From Ruania alba (GTDB lineage Bacteria; Actinomycetota; Actinomycetes; Actinomycetales; Beutenbergiaceae), in contig NZ_FNTX01000002.1 of NCBI RefSeq assembly GCF_900105765.1, forward strand, positions 2,418,001 to 2,482,000: a DNA stretch of 64,000 bases, in the 5' to 3' direction. Position 1 is the stretch's first letter, and each line of letters opens with the position of its first letter. Below are positions 35,650 to 45,030 of this stretch, piece by piece. Both the position numbers and the translations under genes were made by a program. Under the pieces are notes generated by a model. The model did not search any database and was not told the DNA's origin. It saw only the letters and a program-made list of their open reading frames with translations.

Positions 35650-36357
35650 TCAGGAACTGCTGAGCATGGTGCTGAGGTCGGTCCCGACCGGGATTTCCTG
35701 CGGTGAGGAGCCGCGCGAGAACAGCCGCCCACCCGCCGGGGTCCCGCCGAGGTGCAGACGGTTGCCGTCGCGCCGCAACCAGGTTCCTTCGCGCAGCCCG
35801 AGAACCGGGCCGGGATTCTCCTCCAGGTACTGCAGGATGCGCAGCTCACGGGTCTCGCCCTGGTGGCGGGACGAGGGGTCCGGGTCGAGATAATGGGGGT
35901 TGATCTGGAACGGGACCAGCCCGAGCGTGTCGAACGTGGGCGGCTGCACGATTGGCATGTCGTTGGTGGTGCGCAGGCTCGGGCACGCCACATTCGTGCC
36001 GGCGCTGGATCCCAGATACGGGATGCCTGCGGCGACCGCGGACCGGATCGGGTCGATCAGGCCGTGCCGGTGCAGGGCGTCCACCAGCCGGAAGGTGTTC
36101 CCGCCACCGACGAAGATGAGCTCGGCCGCCGCGATCGCCCCTGGCGCGTCATCGGCCTCGTGCAGCCCGGTCACCGAGAACCCGGACGGTGCCAGGGCCG
36201 CAGCGACCTGCGCGGTGTAGGACGCATGATCGGCGAGCGCGAACGGGACGAACAGGATTTCCCGCGCCTCGCCCGCGACCGAGTGGATCTCCTCAAGCGC
36301 GTGCTCGAGGTAGCCGCGACCGGGTGCGGTGGAGTTGGACAGCAGCAGCAGAGTCAT
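35650..36357 (-). CDS. pepE: Peptidase E (alpha-aspartyl dipeptidase), family S51
   Basis: PepE is a cytoplasmic serine peptidase that in Salmonella cleaves N-terminal Asp-Xaa dipeptides. This protein has 235 residues. It begins LLLLSNST, a typical family start, and has FVGGGNTFRL and the nucleophile in GSSAGTNV (Ser118), followed by INPHYLDPDP. Its start overlaps the stop of the IclR regulator gene, so the two are co-transcribed. The regulator is divergent from the peptide-transport operon, which suggests that PepE degrades peptides imported by that system. Confidence 0.9.
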   Translation of the reverse strand: MTLLLLSNSTAPGRGYLEHALEEIHSVAGEAREILFVPFALADHASYTAQVAAALAPSGFSVTGLHEADDAPGAIAAAELIFVGGGNTFRLVDALHRHGLIDPIRSAVAAGIPYLGSSAGTNVACPSLRTTNDMPIVQPPTFDTLGLVPFQINPHYLDPDPSSRHQGETRELRILQYLEENPGPVLGLREGTWLRRDGNRLHLGGTPAGGRLFSRGSSPQEIPVGTDLSTMLSSS

Positions 36358-37187
36358 CGGGATCCCCTTCGTGTGATGGTCGGGCGGCGTCGGCGCACAG
36401 CAGCGCTGTTCTGGCCGAGTAGGTCGGTGAGCTCGAGGCTGGCGGAGAGCAGCCGGGGGAGATGGTCGGCCAGGGTGGTACCCGGGTGCTCGACGACGGA
36501 CTGTCCCACGGTGAGTGACCCGACGGGCCGTCGGCCCAGCATCACAGGGACGGCGAGTGCACGGGTGTTCTCGTCGTACTCACCCTCCGAGGAGGCGTAC
36601 CCGAGGCGTTCGGTCTCGGCGAACCGCTCCTCGAGAGCGTGCACATCCACCTCGGTGCGATCGGTGAACCGGCCCATCGGCCGCCCCCACAGCAGGGCCC
36701 GGCGTTCGGTCGGACCGATGAACGCGAAATAGGCACGGGACGTCGCGCCGGCATGCGCGGGATACAGGTCACCGACCAGCGCCGAGCTGCGCAGCGGGCC
36801 GTCGGAGCCGTCGGCGGCAGCGACGCACCGCACGTGCGTGCCGTCCGGGATCGCGAACGCCGCGGCGGCCCCGGTGTCCTCTGCGAGGCGCAGCACCACC
36901 GGGTCGGCGAGCCGCGCGAGCCCGCCGGTGCGCTCCCAGAGCAGCGCCATCCGCCACATGGTCGGACCGAGCGTGTAGCGGCGGGTGTCCGGATCCGCGC
37001 GCAGGAAGCCACGGGCGGCCAGCGCCGCGAGCAGTCGCTGCGCGGTCGACTTGTCGAGCGAGAACTCCTCGGCCAGCTCCGTCACAGACCACTGCGTCCG
37101 GCGCTCGGAGTAGGAGAGCAGCACCTGCAGGGCGCGGTCCACGGTCTGCAACGGGGACCGCCGCCGGTCCTCGGCCGTGGCGTTCAT
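36354..37187 (-). CDS. IclR-family transcriptional regulator
   Basis: This 277-residue regulator has an N-terminal winged helix-turn-helix (about residues 12-75; VTELAEEFSLDKSTAQRLLAAL) and the C-terminal effector domain of the IclR family. It is transcribed away from the peptide ABC operon across a 175-bp gap that contains two 14-bp direct repeats 20 bp apart. It overlaps pepE by 4 bases. The layout makes it the probable regulator of both the pepE side and the transporter operon. The inducer is unknown and is presumably a peptide product. Confidence 0.9.
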   Translation of the reverse strand: MNATAEDRRRSPLQTVDRALQVLLSYSERRTQWSVTELAEEFSLDKSTAQRLLAALAARGFLRADPDTRRYTLGPTMWRMALLWERTGGLARLADPVVLRLAEDTGAAAAFAIPDGTHVRCVAAADGSDGPLRSSALVGDLYPAHAGATSRAYFAFIGPTERRALLWGRPMGRFTDRTEVDVHALEERFAETERLGYASSEGEYDENTRALAVPVMLGRRPVGSLTVGQSVVEHPGTTLADHLPRLLSASLELTDLLGQNSAAVRRRRPTITRRGSR

Positions 37188-37246
37188 CTCGTCCCTTCGT
37201 TCGGTCGCCTCACCGTAGCAGCGCGAAGGTCACAGACTGATGTTGT

Positions 37247-37280
37247 GGTGCAGATAGTGAGATGAGGTTGCAGAAAATGA
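37247..37280. promoter_or_regulatory. 14-bp direct repeats, candidate IclR-type binding site
   Basis: GGTGCAGATAGTGA (37247-37260) and GTTGCAGAAAATGA (37267-37280) match at 11 of 14 positions and start exactly 20 bp apart, about two helical turns, so a dimer-of-dimers could bind one face. They lie in the gap between the IclR gene and the peptide permease gene, 60-116 bases from either start. Confidence 0.5.
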
Positions 37281-37362
37281 CCTATTGGATGGACGCTCGC
37301 TCTCACGTGGTGCCCGAGTGCCGGACGCAATGTCCGCTGAGTGAGATGGGAGGTGTGGTGCC

Positions 37363-38370
37363 GTGCCGTACGTCCTTCGCCGGATCGCCTCGATGATCCC
37401 CGCGCTGCTGGGCGTGATCGTGTGCATCTTCCTCATCACGCGGGTGCTCCCCGGTGACCCCGCCCGCACGTTCGCGGGGGAGCAGGCCGCACCGAGCGTC
37501 GTGGAGCAGGTGCGGCGGGAAATGGGCCTGGACCTTCCACTGTGGGAACAGTTCCTGCGATACGTGGCCGACCTGCTGCGCGGTGACCTCGGCTTTTCCT
37601 GGCACACCGGCCGCACGGTCGTCGAGGAGTTCACGATCCGGCTCCCCGCCACTGTCGAGCTCAGCCTCGCGGCCCTCGTCATCGCGCTCCTGATCGGAGT
37701 CCCGGTCGGGATCATCAGCGCCACGCGGCGGGACCGGCCGATCGATCACATCAGCCGCGTGCTCTCCCTCGTTGGCGCGTCGATGCCGCTGTTCTGGCTC
37801 GGGTTGATGGTGATCTACCTGTTCTACGGCCAGCTCGGGTGGGAGCCCGCACCGCTCGGTCGCGTCGACTCCGGGGTCAATCCGCCGACCTCCATCACGG
37901 GGCTGTACGTGATCGACTCCCTGCTCACCGGGGACACGGTCGCGTTGCGATCCTCACTGGCACATCTGATCTGGCCGGCCATGGTGCTGGCCACCGGGAG
38001 CACCGCGATCATCGCCCGGATGACCCGGTCGGCGATGCTCGAGGTGATCGATCAGGACTACATCCGCACCGCACGCTCGAAGGGTCTGCCCCCGCTCACC
38101 GTCGTCGTCAAGCACGCGCTGAAGAATGCCGCCCCGGTGACCATGACCGTGGTGGGTCTGCAGTTCGGGCAGCTGCTCGGCGGTGCGGTGATCACCGAGA
38201 CCATCTTCACCTGGCCGGGGCTCGGCTCCTACGTGACCGACGCGGTGCTGGCGACCGACTACGCCCCCGTCCAGGCTTTCACACTGCTGGCCGCCGTCGT
38301 CTACCTCGTGGTGAACCTCCTGGTGGACCTGATCAACGGCGTGCTCGACCCGAGGACGACCCATGCGTGA
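37363..38370 (+). CDS. dppB: Peptide ABC transporter permease (DppB type)
   Basis: This 335-residue inner-membrane subunit belongs to an oligopeptide/nickel-type ABC importer. It has the usual N-terminal membrane segment (YVLRRIASMIPALLGVIVCIF), a GDL-containing periplasmic region (RYVADLLRGDLGFSW) and the cytoplasmic loop DYIRTARSKGLPP that contacts the ATPases. It starts at a GTG behind GGGAGG and overlaps dppC by 8 bases. It is the first gene of a seven-gene operon and lies beside the IclR regulator on the opposite strand. Confidence 0.92.
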   Translation: MPYVLRRIASMIPALLGVIVCIFLITRVLPGDPARTFAGEQAAPSVVEQVRREMGLDLPLWEQFLRYVADLLRGDLGFSWHTGRTVVEEFTIRLPATVELSLAALVIALLIGVPVGIISATRRDRPIDHISRVLSLVGASMPLFWLGLMVIYLFYGQLGWEPAPLGRVDSGVNPPTSITGLYVIDSLLTGDTVALRSSLAHLIWPAMVLATGSTAIIARMTRSAMLEVIDQDYIRTARSKGLPPLTVVVKHALKNAAPVTMTVVGLQFGQLLGGAVITETIFTWPGLGSYVTDAVLATDYAPVQAFTLLAAVVYLVVNLLVDLINGVLDPRTTHA

Positions 38371-39277
38371 GCCGACCAGCGACGGGCAGACGACCACCAC
38401 CGAGGCACCGGCCTCCGGCGCGGGGCCGCGCACGGAGCGCCCCACCACGGCGTGGCGCCTCCTGCTGCGCAACCGGATCGCCGTCGTCGGGCTCGGATTC
38501 GTGGTGCTGTGGACCATCGGCGCGCTCTTGGTACCTCTCAGCCCGTACGGTGCCTCGCAGACCAACGCTGGCCCGCTGCTCAGCCCTCCCGGTGCCGACC
38601 ACCTGTTCGGCACCGACAACTTCGGGCGGGACATCCTTACCCGGGTGCTCGCCGGCGGGCAGGTCTCCCTGTGGACCGGTCTGCTCGCCGTGGGCATCTC
38701 GTTCGTGATCGGGGTGCCGCTGGGCGGGCTGTCCGGGTTCATCGGCGGCCGGTTCGGCAACATCGTGATGCGTGTGATGGACGTGCTCCTCGCCTTCCCG
38801 CCGCTCGTGCTCGCCATGGCGATCGCGGCGAGCCTCGGTGCCGGGATGAGCAGCGCGATGGTCGCCGTCGGTATCGTCGGGATCCCCGAGTTCGCCCGGA
38901 TCATGTACAGCCAGACGGTCTCCCTGCGGGAGCGGGACTTCGTGGAGGCCGGGCACGCGATCGGACTGCCGCGGATGACCATCTTCTCCCGGCACGTGGT
39001 GCCCAACGCGCTCGCCCCCATCCTGGTCCGCGCCACGCTCGGCATGGGCTACGCGATCCTCACGGCCGCCTCGCTCAGCTTCATCGGCCTCGGTGCCCAG
39101 CCGCCGCTGGCCGAGTGGGGCGTGATGATCTCCGACGGGCGCGGCTACATCATCAGCGGCGAGTGGTGGATGACGGCGTTCCCCGGCCTGGCCATCGCCA
39201 CGTCCATCCTCGGCTTCAACCTGCTCGGCGACGGTCTGCGGGACGTACTCGATCCACGCCTGCGCACCAGCCGATGA
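38363..39277 (+). CDS. dppC: Peptide ABC transporter permease (DppC type)
   Basis: This 304-residue partner permease has a disordered N-terminal stretch, then LLRNRIAVVGLGFVVLW as its first span, the DppC hallmark HLFGTDNFGRDILTRVLAGG, and the ATPase-contact loop DFVEAGHAIGLPRM. It is co-translated with dppB. The binding-protein gene follows 32 bases later. Length and motifs are normal. Confidence 0.92.
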   Translation: MREPTSDGQTTTTEAPASGAGPRTERPTTAWRLLLRNRIAVVGLGFVVLWTIGALLVPLSPYGASQTNAGPLLSPPGADHLFGTDNFGRDILTRVLAGGQVSLWTGLLAVGISFVIGVPLGGLSGFIGGRFGNIVMRVMDVLLAFPPLVLAMAIAASLGAGMSSAMVAVGIVGIPEFARIMYSQTVSLRERDFVEAGHAIGLPRMTIFSRHVVPNALAPILVRATLGMGYAILTAASLSFIGLGAQPPLAEWGVMISDGRGYIISGEWWMTAFPGLAIATSILGFNLLGDGLRDVLDPRLRTSR

Positions 39278-39309
39278 ACGACCTCTACCCCCACCCGAAT
39301 GGAGCAACG

Positions 39310-40887
39310 ATGAAACGCCATGCAGTGACGCTGGCCGTCGGAACCGCGCTGGTGCTCAGCGCCTGCGGTGCCAACGCCAACTCGAACGACGGCGACGCAG
39401 ACGGTGCCGGTACCGCTACCGACACCCTGACCGTCGCCTACTCCGAGGGCGGGACCACGCTCGACCCGGCGATCGCCAGCGACGTCACCTCCGACACCTT
39501 CGTGCTGGCCGCCTACGACCAGCTCGTCACCTATGCCCGCACCGAGACCGACGGCCAGTTCGAGGCCGACACGTCCGAGATCGAGCCGATGCTCGCGGAG
39601 AGCTGGGACGTCTCCGAGGACGACACCCGGTACACCTTCCACCTGCGTGAGGGCGCGACCTTCCACGACGGCAGCGACCTGACCGCCGAGGACGTGGACG
39701 CCACGTTCGACTACATCGCCTCCTCCTCGAACGCCTCGTTCCTGTACGGGATGGCCGGGATCGACGACGTCCAGGCCATCGACGAGTACACGGTGCAGAT
39801 CGACCTCACCGCCCCGAACCACCTGTTCCTGCAGATCCTTCCGATGTACTCGTTCTCGATCATCAACATGGACCTCGTCGAGGAGAACGGCGGTACCGAC
39901 TGGCTGGCGAGCAACACCGCCGGGTCCGGCCCGTACACCGTGGACTCCTGGGACCCGGCTTCCGAAGCGGTGCTCTCCCGCAACGACGACTACTGGGGCG
40001 AGGCGCCTGCCCTGCGTCAGGTGACGATGAAGTTCATCGGGGAGGCCTCCAACCGCGTGCAGCTGCTGCAGAACGGTGAGGTGGACGTCGCCCTGGAGGT
40101 GCCGCCGAAGGACGTGGAGTCCCTCGACGCAGTCGACGGTGTGACGATCGACTCGCGCGCGAGCAACAAGATCCTCTACTTCGCGATGAACAACGCGATC
40201 GAGCCGTTCGACGACCCGCTGGTGCGCCAGGCGATCTCCTACGCCATCCCGTACGAGAACCTCATCAGCGACGTGATGATGGGCCAGGCCTCGCCGATGC
40301 ACTCCTCGGTGGCCAGCTCCACGCCGGGCTGGACCGACGCCGGGTACGGCTACTCCCACGATCTCGACAGGGCTCGTGAGCTCCTCGAGGAGGCTGGCTA
40401 CCCGGACGGCTTCGAGTTCGACTTCACCCTCGGCTCCGGCTTCCAGGACTGGGCCGACGACGCAGTGCTGATCCAGGCCGAGCTGGCCGAGATCGGCGTC
40501 ACGATGAACATCGAGAACATGGCCCGCCCCCAGTTCCTGGACGCTCTCGCCACTGGTGAGGTGCAGTCCTACATCAGCCGGTGGACCTCCTTCGTGAACG
40601 ACCCGGGCTACCACCTGGGCCTGCTGCTCACCGAGGACGGCACCAGCAACTACGTCAACTACCGCAACGACGAGGTGAACGACCTGTGGGAGCAGGCCGC
40701 CACTGAGCCGGACGCGGACATCCGTGCGGACCTGTACGGGCAGATGCAGGAGATCATCTCCACCGAGGCGCCCTGGGCCTATCTGTACGAGTACAACATC
40801 GTGGTCGCCCACCGGGACGGCGTGGAGGGCTACACCTCCTACCCGGACGGCATCATCCGGTTCTTCCAGATGAGCCGCACGGCCTGA
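39310..40887 (+). CDS. Peptide ABC transporter substrate-binding lipoprotein (family 5)
   Basis: This 525-residue extracytoplasmic binding protein belongs to the DppA/OppA family. The start is the ATG at 39310 (MKRHAVTLAV) with lipobox LSAC and Cys19. The mature domain has the family patterns LTVAYSEGGTTLDPA, LAESWDVSEDDTRYTFHLREG and FNDPLVRQAISY-like FDDPLVRQAISYAIP. GGAG lies before the start. It captures the transported peptide or opine-like ligand; which one is not visible. It is the third gene of the operon, followed after 40 bases by an M20 peptidase. Confidence 0.92.
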   Translation: MKRHAVTLAVGTALVLSACGANANSNDGDADGAGTATDTLTVAYSEGGTTLDPAIASDVTSDTFVLAAYDQLVTYARTETDGQFEADTSEIEPMLAESWDVSEDDTRYTFHLREGATFHDGSDLTAEDVDATFDYIASSSNASFLYGMAGIDDVQAIDEYTVQIDLTAPNHLFLQILPMYSFSIINMDLVEENGGTDWLASNTAGSGPYTVDSWDPASEAVLSRNDDYWGEAPALRQVTMKFIGEASNRVQLLQNGEVDVALEVPPKDVESLDAVDGVTIDSRASNKILYFAMNNAIEPFDDPLVRQAISYAIPYENLISDVMMGQASPMHSSVASSTPGWTDAGYGYSHDLDRARELLEEAGYPDGFEFDFTLGSGFQDWADDAVLIQAELAEIGVTMNIENMARPQFLDALATGEVQSYISRWTSFVNDPGYHLGLLLTEDGTSNYVNYRNDEVNDLWEQAATEPDADIRADLYGQMQEIISTEAPWAYLYEYNIVVAHRDGVEGYTSYPDGIIRFFQMSRTA

Positions 40888-40927
40888 GCCCGGCACCACG
40901 CGCGACACCTACCCGAAGGAGCACCCG

Positions 40928-42247
40928 TTGACCACCGTGCAGCAGTGGGAACAGATCGTCCTCGACGAGATCGACCGCACCAGCGAGGACCTGCTGGCCC
41001 TGGCCGGAGATCTCATCCGCATCCCGAGCGAGAACCCGCCCGGTGACTGCACCGAGGTGGCCGGGTACGTCGCCGGGTACCTGCGCGAGGCGGGGCTCGA
41101 GGTGGAGGTGCTCGATGCGGGTGAAGGGCGCCTCAACGTGCTCTCCCGCATCGAGCAGCCCACGACGGCGGAGCTCGCCCCGGACGGGCGACGTCACCTC
41201 GTGCTGGCCGGGCACCACGACGTCGTCCCGGTGGGGGACAACTCCCGCTGGACGTTCCCTCCCTTCGCGGGGGACGTCGTCGACGGATACCTGCGTGGGC
41301 GCGGCGCCAGCGACATGAAGGCAGGGCTCGCCGGGACGCTGTTCACGGCGGCCCTGCTGCATCGCCTCCGGGTACCGCTGGCCGGGACCCTCTCGCTGGC
41401 CTCCGTGGCCGACGAGGAGACCGGCGGGCCGCTGGGCGCGCACTGGGTGCTGGAGAACGGTCACCTGGACGGGGCCACCGGTGCCGTGATCGCTGAACCG
41501 GCCGAGCGCACGCACCCCACGATCGGGCAGAAGGGCAGCAACTGGTTCCGGCTCACGATCTCCGGCCGACCCGGGCACGGCAGCCTGCAACCGCTGCACG
41601 GGGAGAACGCGAACCTGCTCGCCGCCAAGGCGATCCTCGCGCTGCAGGGACTGTGGGAGATGACTCCGGACGCGCCGCCGGAGGTGCGGGAGCTGATCGA
41701 GTCCTCGAAGGTCTTCGCCGAGGAGCGGGAGGGCTATCAGGCCGGCATCTCGGCGGTGTTCGAGCACGTGACCGTCAACATCGGCACCGTGCACGGCGGT
41801 TCGTCCACGAACGTGGTGTCCGACGCGTGCGTGGTGGAGGTGGACACCCGGGTGCCGATCGGGCTGACCCGGGCCCAGGTGCTCGCCGAGGTGCGCCGCC
41901 TGCTCGCCGAGGCAGGCGTGCAGGCCGAGATCGAGGAGATCGGCTTCCGCAGCGAGCCGAACTGGACCCTCCCGGACGACCCGGTGGTTGCCACCCTCGT
42001 GGATGCGCTCGGTGAACTCAGTGGCGATCCGGAGACCGCCGGGGTGCTGCAGTGGGCCTCCTCGGACGCCCGGACGTTCCGGAGCCACGGGATCCCCGTG
42101 CTGCAGTACGGCCCCGCCGAGCTCGCCACCATCCACGGGTTCGACGAGCGGGCGCCGGTGGAGTCGGTGATCCTCGCCGCGAAGACCTATGCCCTGACGA
42201 CGTTGCGTTATCTCGGAGTGCGCGCGGACGACCGATCCGCCGTCTGA
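40928..42247 (+). CDS. M20-family metallopeptidase (ArgE/DapE-like)
   Basis: This 439-residue zinc-dependent amidohydrolase or peptidase carries the metal and catalytic motifs AGHHDVVP, GRGASDMKAG and DEETGGPLG, and the dimerisation domain with GRPGHGSLQP. It starts at a TTG, with AAGGAG six to seven bases upstream; no ATG or GTG fits. No signal peptide is present, so it acts on imported substrate in the cytoplasm, removing acyl or amino-acid groups. It belongs to the peptide-transport operon. The exact substrate (acetyl-amino acid, succinyl-diaminopimelate or a dipeptide) cannot be told. Confidence 0.88.
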   Translation: MTTVQQWEQIVLDEIDRTSEDLLALAGDLIRIPSENPPGDCTEVAGYVAGYLREAGLEVEVLDAGEGRLNVLSRIEQPTTAELAPDGRRHLVLAGHHDVVPVGDNSRWTFPPFAGDVVDGYLRGRGASDMKAGLAGTLFTAALLHRLRVPLAGTLSLASVADEETGGPLGAHWVLENGHLDGATGAVIAEPAERTHPTIGQKGSNWFRLTISGRPGHGSLQPLHGENANLLAAKAILALQGLWEMTPDAPPEVRELIESSKVFAEEREGYQAGISAVFEHVTVNIGTVHGGSSTNVVSDACVVEVDTRVPIGLTRAQVLAEVRRLLAEAGVQAEIEEIGFRSEPNWTLPDDPVVATLVDALGELSGDPETAGVLQWASSDARTFRSHGIPVLQYGPAELATIHGFDERAPVESVILAAKTYALTTLRYLGVRADDRSAV

Positions 42248-42271
42248 ACCATCGATACGAAGGAAAGATCA

Positions 42272-43222
42272 TTGCTCAAGGACGTCCTGACCATCCTCGA
42301 CCTGCTGGACAGCCCCAGCGCCGACGGGGAGACCGTCGCCGCGCACCTGCGCACGCTGACCCCGGCGGATTCCGGCTGCACGATCGAGTCCGAACGTGTG
42401 GCCGGTGAGGACGGGTCGACCGACTTCGTCACCGTCACCATCCCCGGGACGCGCGGCCGGCAGTCCGGGGGAGAGGCGCCGACCCTCGGTGTCGTGGGCC
42501 GGCTCGGCGGCGTCGGCGCACGTCCGGAGCTGATCGGCTACGTCTCCGACGGTGACGGGGCCACCGCCGCCCTGGCGGCCGCGGCACGACTGCTGACCAT
42601 GCACACCCGCGGGGATCGGCTGCCCGGTGACGTGATCGTCTCCACCCACGTGTGCGCGTGGGCGCCGACCCAGCCGCACGACCCGGTGCCGTTCATGTCC
42701 TCCCCGGTGAACGTCCACACGATGAACGCCCAGGAGGTCAAGCCGGAGATGGAGGCGATCCTCTCCATCGACACCACCAAGGGGAACCGGGTGATCAACC
42801 ACCGCGGGGTGGCGATCTCACCGACGGTGCGGCAGGGCTACATCCTGCCGGTCAGCCCCGACCTGATCTCCGTGCTGGAGACCGTCTCCGGTGAGCCCGC
42901 CGAGGTGTTCGCCCTCTCCACCCAGGACATCACCCCGTACGGCAATGGACTGGACCACATCAACTCGATCCTCCAGCCCGCTGTGGTCGCGACCGGCCCG
43001 GTGGTAGGGGTCGCCCTCACCACGGTGACAGCGGTCGCCGGGTGCGCGACCGGCGCCAGCCATGAGACCGACATCGCCCTGGCAGCCCGGTTCTGCATCG
43101 AGGTGGCCAAGGGTTACGGCGCCGGCACCGTGAGCCTGCACGACGAGCCCGCCTTCGCCGAACTGACCCGCCGGTACGGGTCGGCGGAGCACCTGCAGAC
43201 CCTGGGCGTCCAGCACGCCTGA
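42272..43222 (+). CDS. DUF1177 family protein
   Basis: This 316-residue protein is of unknown function, matching the DUF1177 family by its overall pattern (start LKDVLTILDLLDSP, central ILSIDTTKGNRVINHRGVAI). Conserved His, Asp and Asn residues (THVCAWAP, NVHTMNAQ, GASHETDIA) could bind a metal or be catalytic, which would fit an amidohydrolase or peptidase-like role. It starts at a TTG behind AAGGAAAG, the second TTG start in a row. Its position between an M20 peptidase and the transporter ATPase supports a role in handling the imported compound. Function undescribed. Confidence 0.82.
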   Translation: MLKDVLTILDLLDSPSADGETVAAHLRTLTPADSGCTIESERVAGEDGSTDFVTVTIPGTRGRQSGGEAPTLGVVGRLGGVGARPELIGYVSDGDGATAALAAAARLLTMHTRGDRLPGDVIVSTHVCAWAPTQPHDPVPFMSSPVNVHTMNAQEVKPEMEAILSIDTTKGNRVINHRGVAISPTVRQGYILPVSPDLISVLETVSGEPAEVFALSTQDITPYGNGLDHINSILQPAVVATGPVVGVALTTVTAVAGCATGASHETDIALAARFCIEVAKGYGAGTVSLHDEPAFAELTRRYGSAEHLQTLGVQHA

Positions 43223-43245
43223 CCTTCCTCCCCACAGGAGCCCCC

Positions 43246-45030
43246 ATGGACACGCCCACCCCCACCGCCACGGACGATCTGCTCGTGGTGGAGGACCTCT
43301 CGGTACGGATCGATACCTCGCGCGGTCCGATCGACCCGGTCCAGCACGTGAACCTGCGCATCCCACGCGGCGGATCGCTCGGCCTGGTGGGGGAGTCCGG
43401 GAGCGGGAAGTCGGTGACGGCGATGAGCATCACCCGGCTGCTGCCGCGCCGGAACGTGCATCTGACCAGTGGGCGGATCCTGCTGGAGGGCCGTGACCTG
43501 AGCACGCTCAGCGAACGGCAGCTGCGCGGCGTGCGCGGCGGCCAGGTGGCCACGATCTTCCAGGAGCCGATGACGGCCCTGAACCCCGTGTTCACCATCG
43601 GGAACCAGATGGCCGAACCGCTGCGCCGGCACATGGGGATGGGACGCCGTGCCGCGCGGGACCGGTCCCGCGAGCTGCTGGACATGGTGGGCATCCGGGA
43701 GAGCGCGCGGGTGCTGGACAGTTACCCGCACCAACTCTCCGGTGGGATGCGGCAGCGGGCGATGATCGCGATGGCGATGTCGTGCGAACCGGCGCTGTTG
43801 ATCGCTGACGAACCCACCACGGCCCTGGACGTGACCACCCAGCTGCAGATCCTCGATCTGATCCTCGACCTGCAGGCCGACCACGGCACCGCCGTGCTGC
43901 TGATCACGCACGACCTCGGTGTGGTGGCGCAGACCTGTGACGAGGTCGCCGTGATGTACGACGGCCGGATCCAGGAGACCGCGGGCGTGGCGGACCTGTT
44001 CGCCCGCCCGCAGGCGGAGTACACCAAGCGGCTGCTCAGCTTCATGCCTGAGGGGCGTGGCCGGGTCGCGGACGCGCTGCACCTGGACGAGCCCACTCCT
44101 GTGGACGAGCCAGCCCCTCCCGCCGAGCAGCCCGGGGACGATCCGCAGGATGCGGACAACGGCGCACCCGCCCTGCTGCAGGTGCGGGACCTGGTGAAGA
44201 CGTTTCCCGGGCGCCGGGTCGGCGGACGCCGGTCCGAGCCCGTGCATGCGGTGCGCGGGGTGAGCTTCACCGTGCCCCGGGGCAACACGGTGGCCATCGT
44301 GGGCGAGTCCGGGTCCGGGAAGTCGACCACCGGCCGGGCACTCCTGCGGCTGCACGAGCCCACCTCCGGGTCGGTCACCTTCGACGGGCAGGACCTGCTC
44401 GGTCTCGACGACGCCGCCATGCGGCAGATGCGCGCACGCATGCAGATCGTCTTCCAGGACACGTACGCTTCGCTCGACCCGCGCTGGTTGATCGGCAAGA
44501 CGCTGGCCGAGCCGCTGCGCCTGCACACCGAGATGACCGCCGCGCAGATCGAGGAACGGATCGCCGAGGTACTCACCCTGGTGGGCCTGGAGCCGGCGCA
44601 CGCGGACCGGTTCCCGCACGAGTTCTCCGGCGGGCAACGCCAGCGGATCGGGATCGCCCGCGCCCTGCTGCTCGACCCGGACCTGGTGGTCTGCGACGAA
44701 CCCGTCTCCGCGCTGGACGTGTCGGTGCAGGCGCAGGTCCTGGACCTGATGAAGGACCTGCAAGACCGGCTCGGACTCACCTACGTGTTCATCTCGCACG
44801 ACCTGTCCGTGGTGGAGATGATGGCCGACCACGTGGTGGTGATGAGTCACGGGCAGGTCGTCGAGCAGGGCAGCACCGAGCAGATCTTCACCGCGGCGCG
44901 CCACCCGTACACCCGTGCGCTGCTCGCCGCCGTGCCGGTCACCGACCCGAGCCAGCGACACAACCGCAGCCAGCGCCGCGAGATCGTCGAACGCGGGATC
45001 GCCGCCGCCGGTGACGGGCAGGCCGCCTGA
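43246..45030 (+). CDS. Fused peptide ABC transporter ATPase (DppD-DppF)
   Basis: This 594-residue cytoplasmic protein contains two complete ABC ATPase domains, where many operons have two genes. Domain 1 has Walker A GESGSGKS (residues 49-56) and signature LSGGMRQRAMIAMA. Domain 2, from about residue 310, has GESGSGKSTTG and FSGGQRQRIGIARA. Each has its oligopeptide-type C-terminal segment. An acidic proline-rich linker joins them. It powers the DppBC permeases encoded upstream. The stop overlaps the AroM gene start (TGATG). Confidence 0.93.
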   Translation: MDTPTPTATDDLLVVEDLSVRIDTSRGPIDPVQHVNLRIPRGGSLGLVGESGSGKSVTAMSITRLLPRRNVHLTSGRILLEGRDLSTLSERQLRGVRGGQVATIFQEPMTALNPVFTIGNQMAEPLRRHMGMGRRAARDRSRELLDMVGIRESARVLDSYPHQLSGGMRQRAMIAMAMSCEPALLIADEPTTALDVTTQLQILDLILDLQADHGTAVLLITHDLGVVAQTCDEVAVMYDGRIQETAGVADLFARPQAEYTKRLLSFMPEGRGRVADALHLDEPTPVDEPAPPAEQPGDDPQDADNGAPALLQVRDLVKTFPGRRVGGRRSEPVHAVRGVSFTVPRGNTVAIVGESGSGKSTTGRALLRLHEPTSGSVTFDGQDLLGLDDAAMRQMRARMQIVFQDTYASLDPRWLIGKTLAEPLRLHTEMTAAQIEERIAEVLTLVGLEPAHADRFPHEFSGGQRQRIGIARALLLDPDLVVCDEPVSALDVSVQAQVLDLMKDLQDRLGLTYVFISHDLSVVEMMADHVVVMSHGQVVEQGSTEQIFTAARHPYTRALLAAVPVTDPSQRHNRSQRREIVERGIAAAGDGQAA

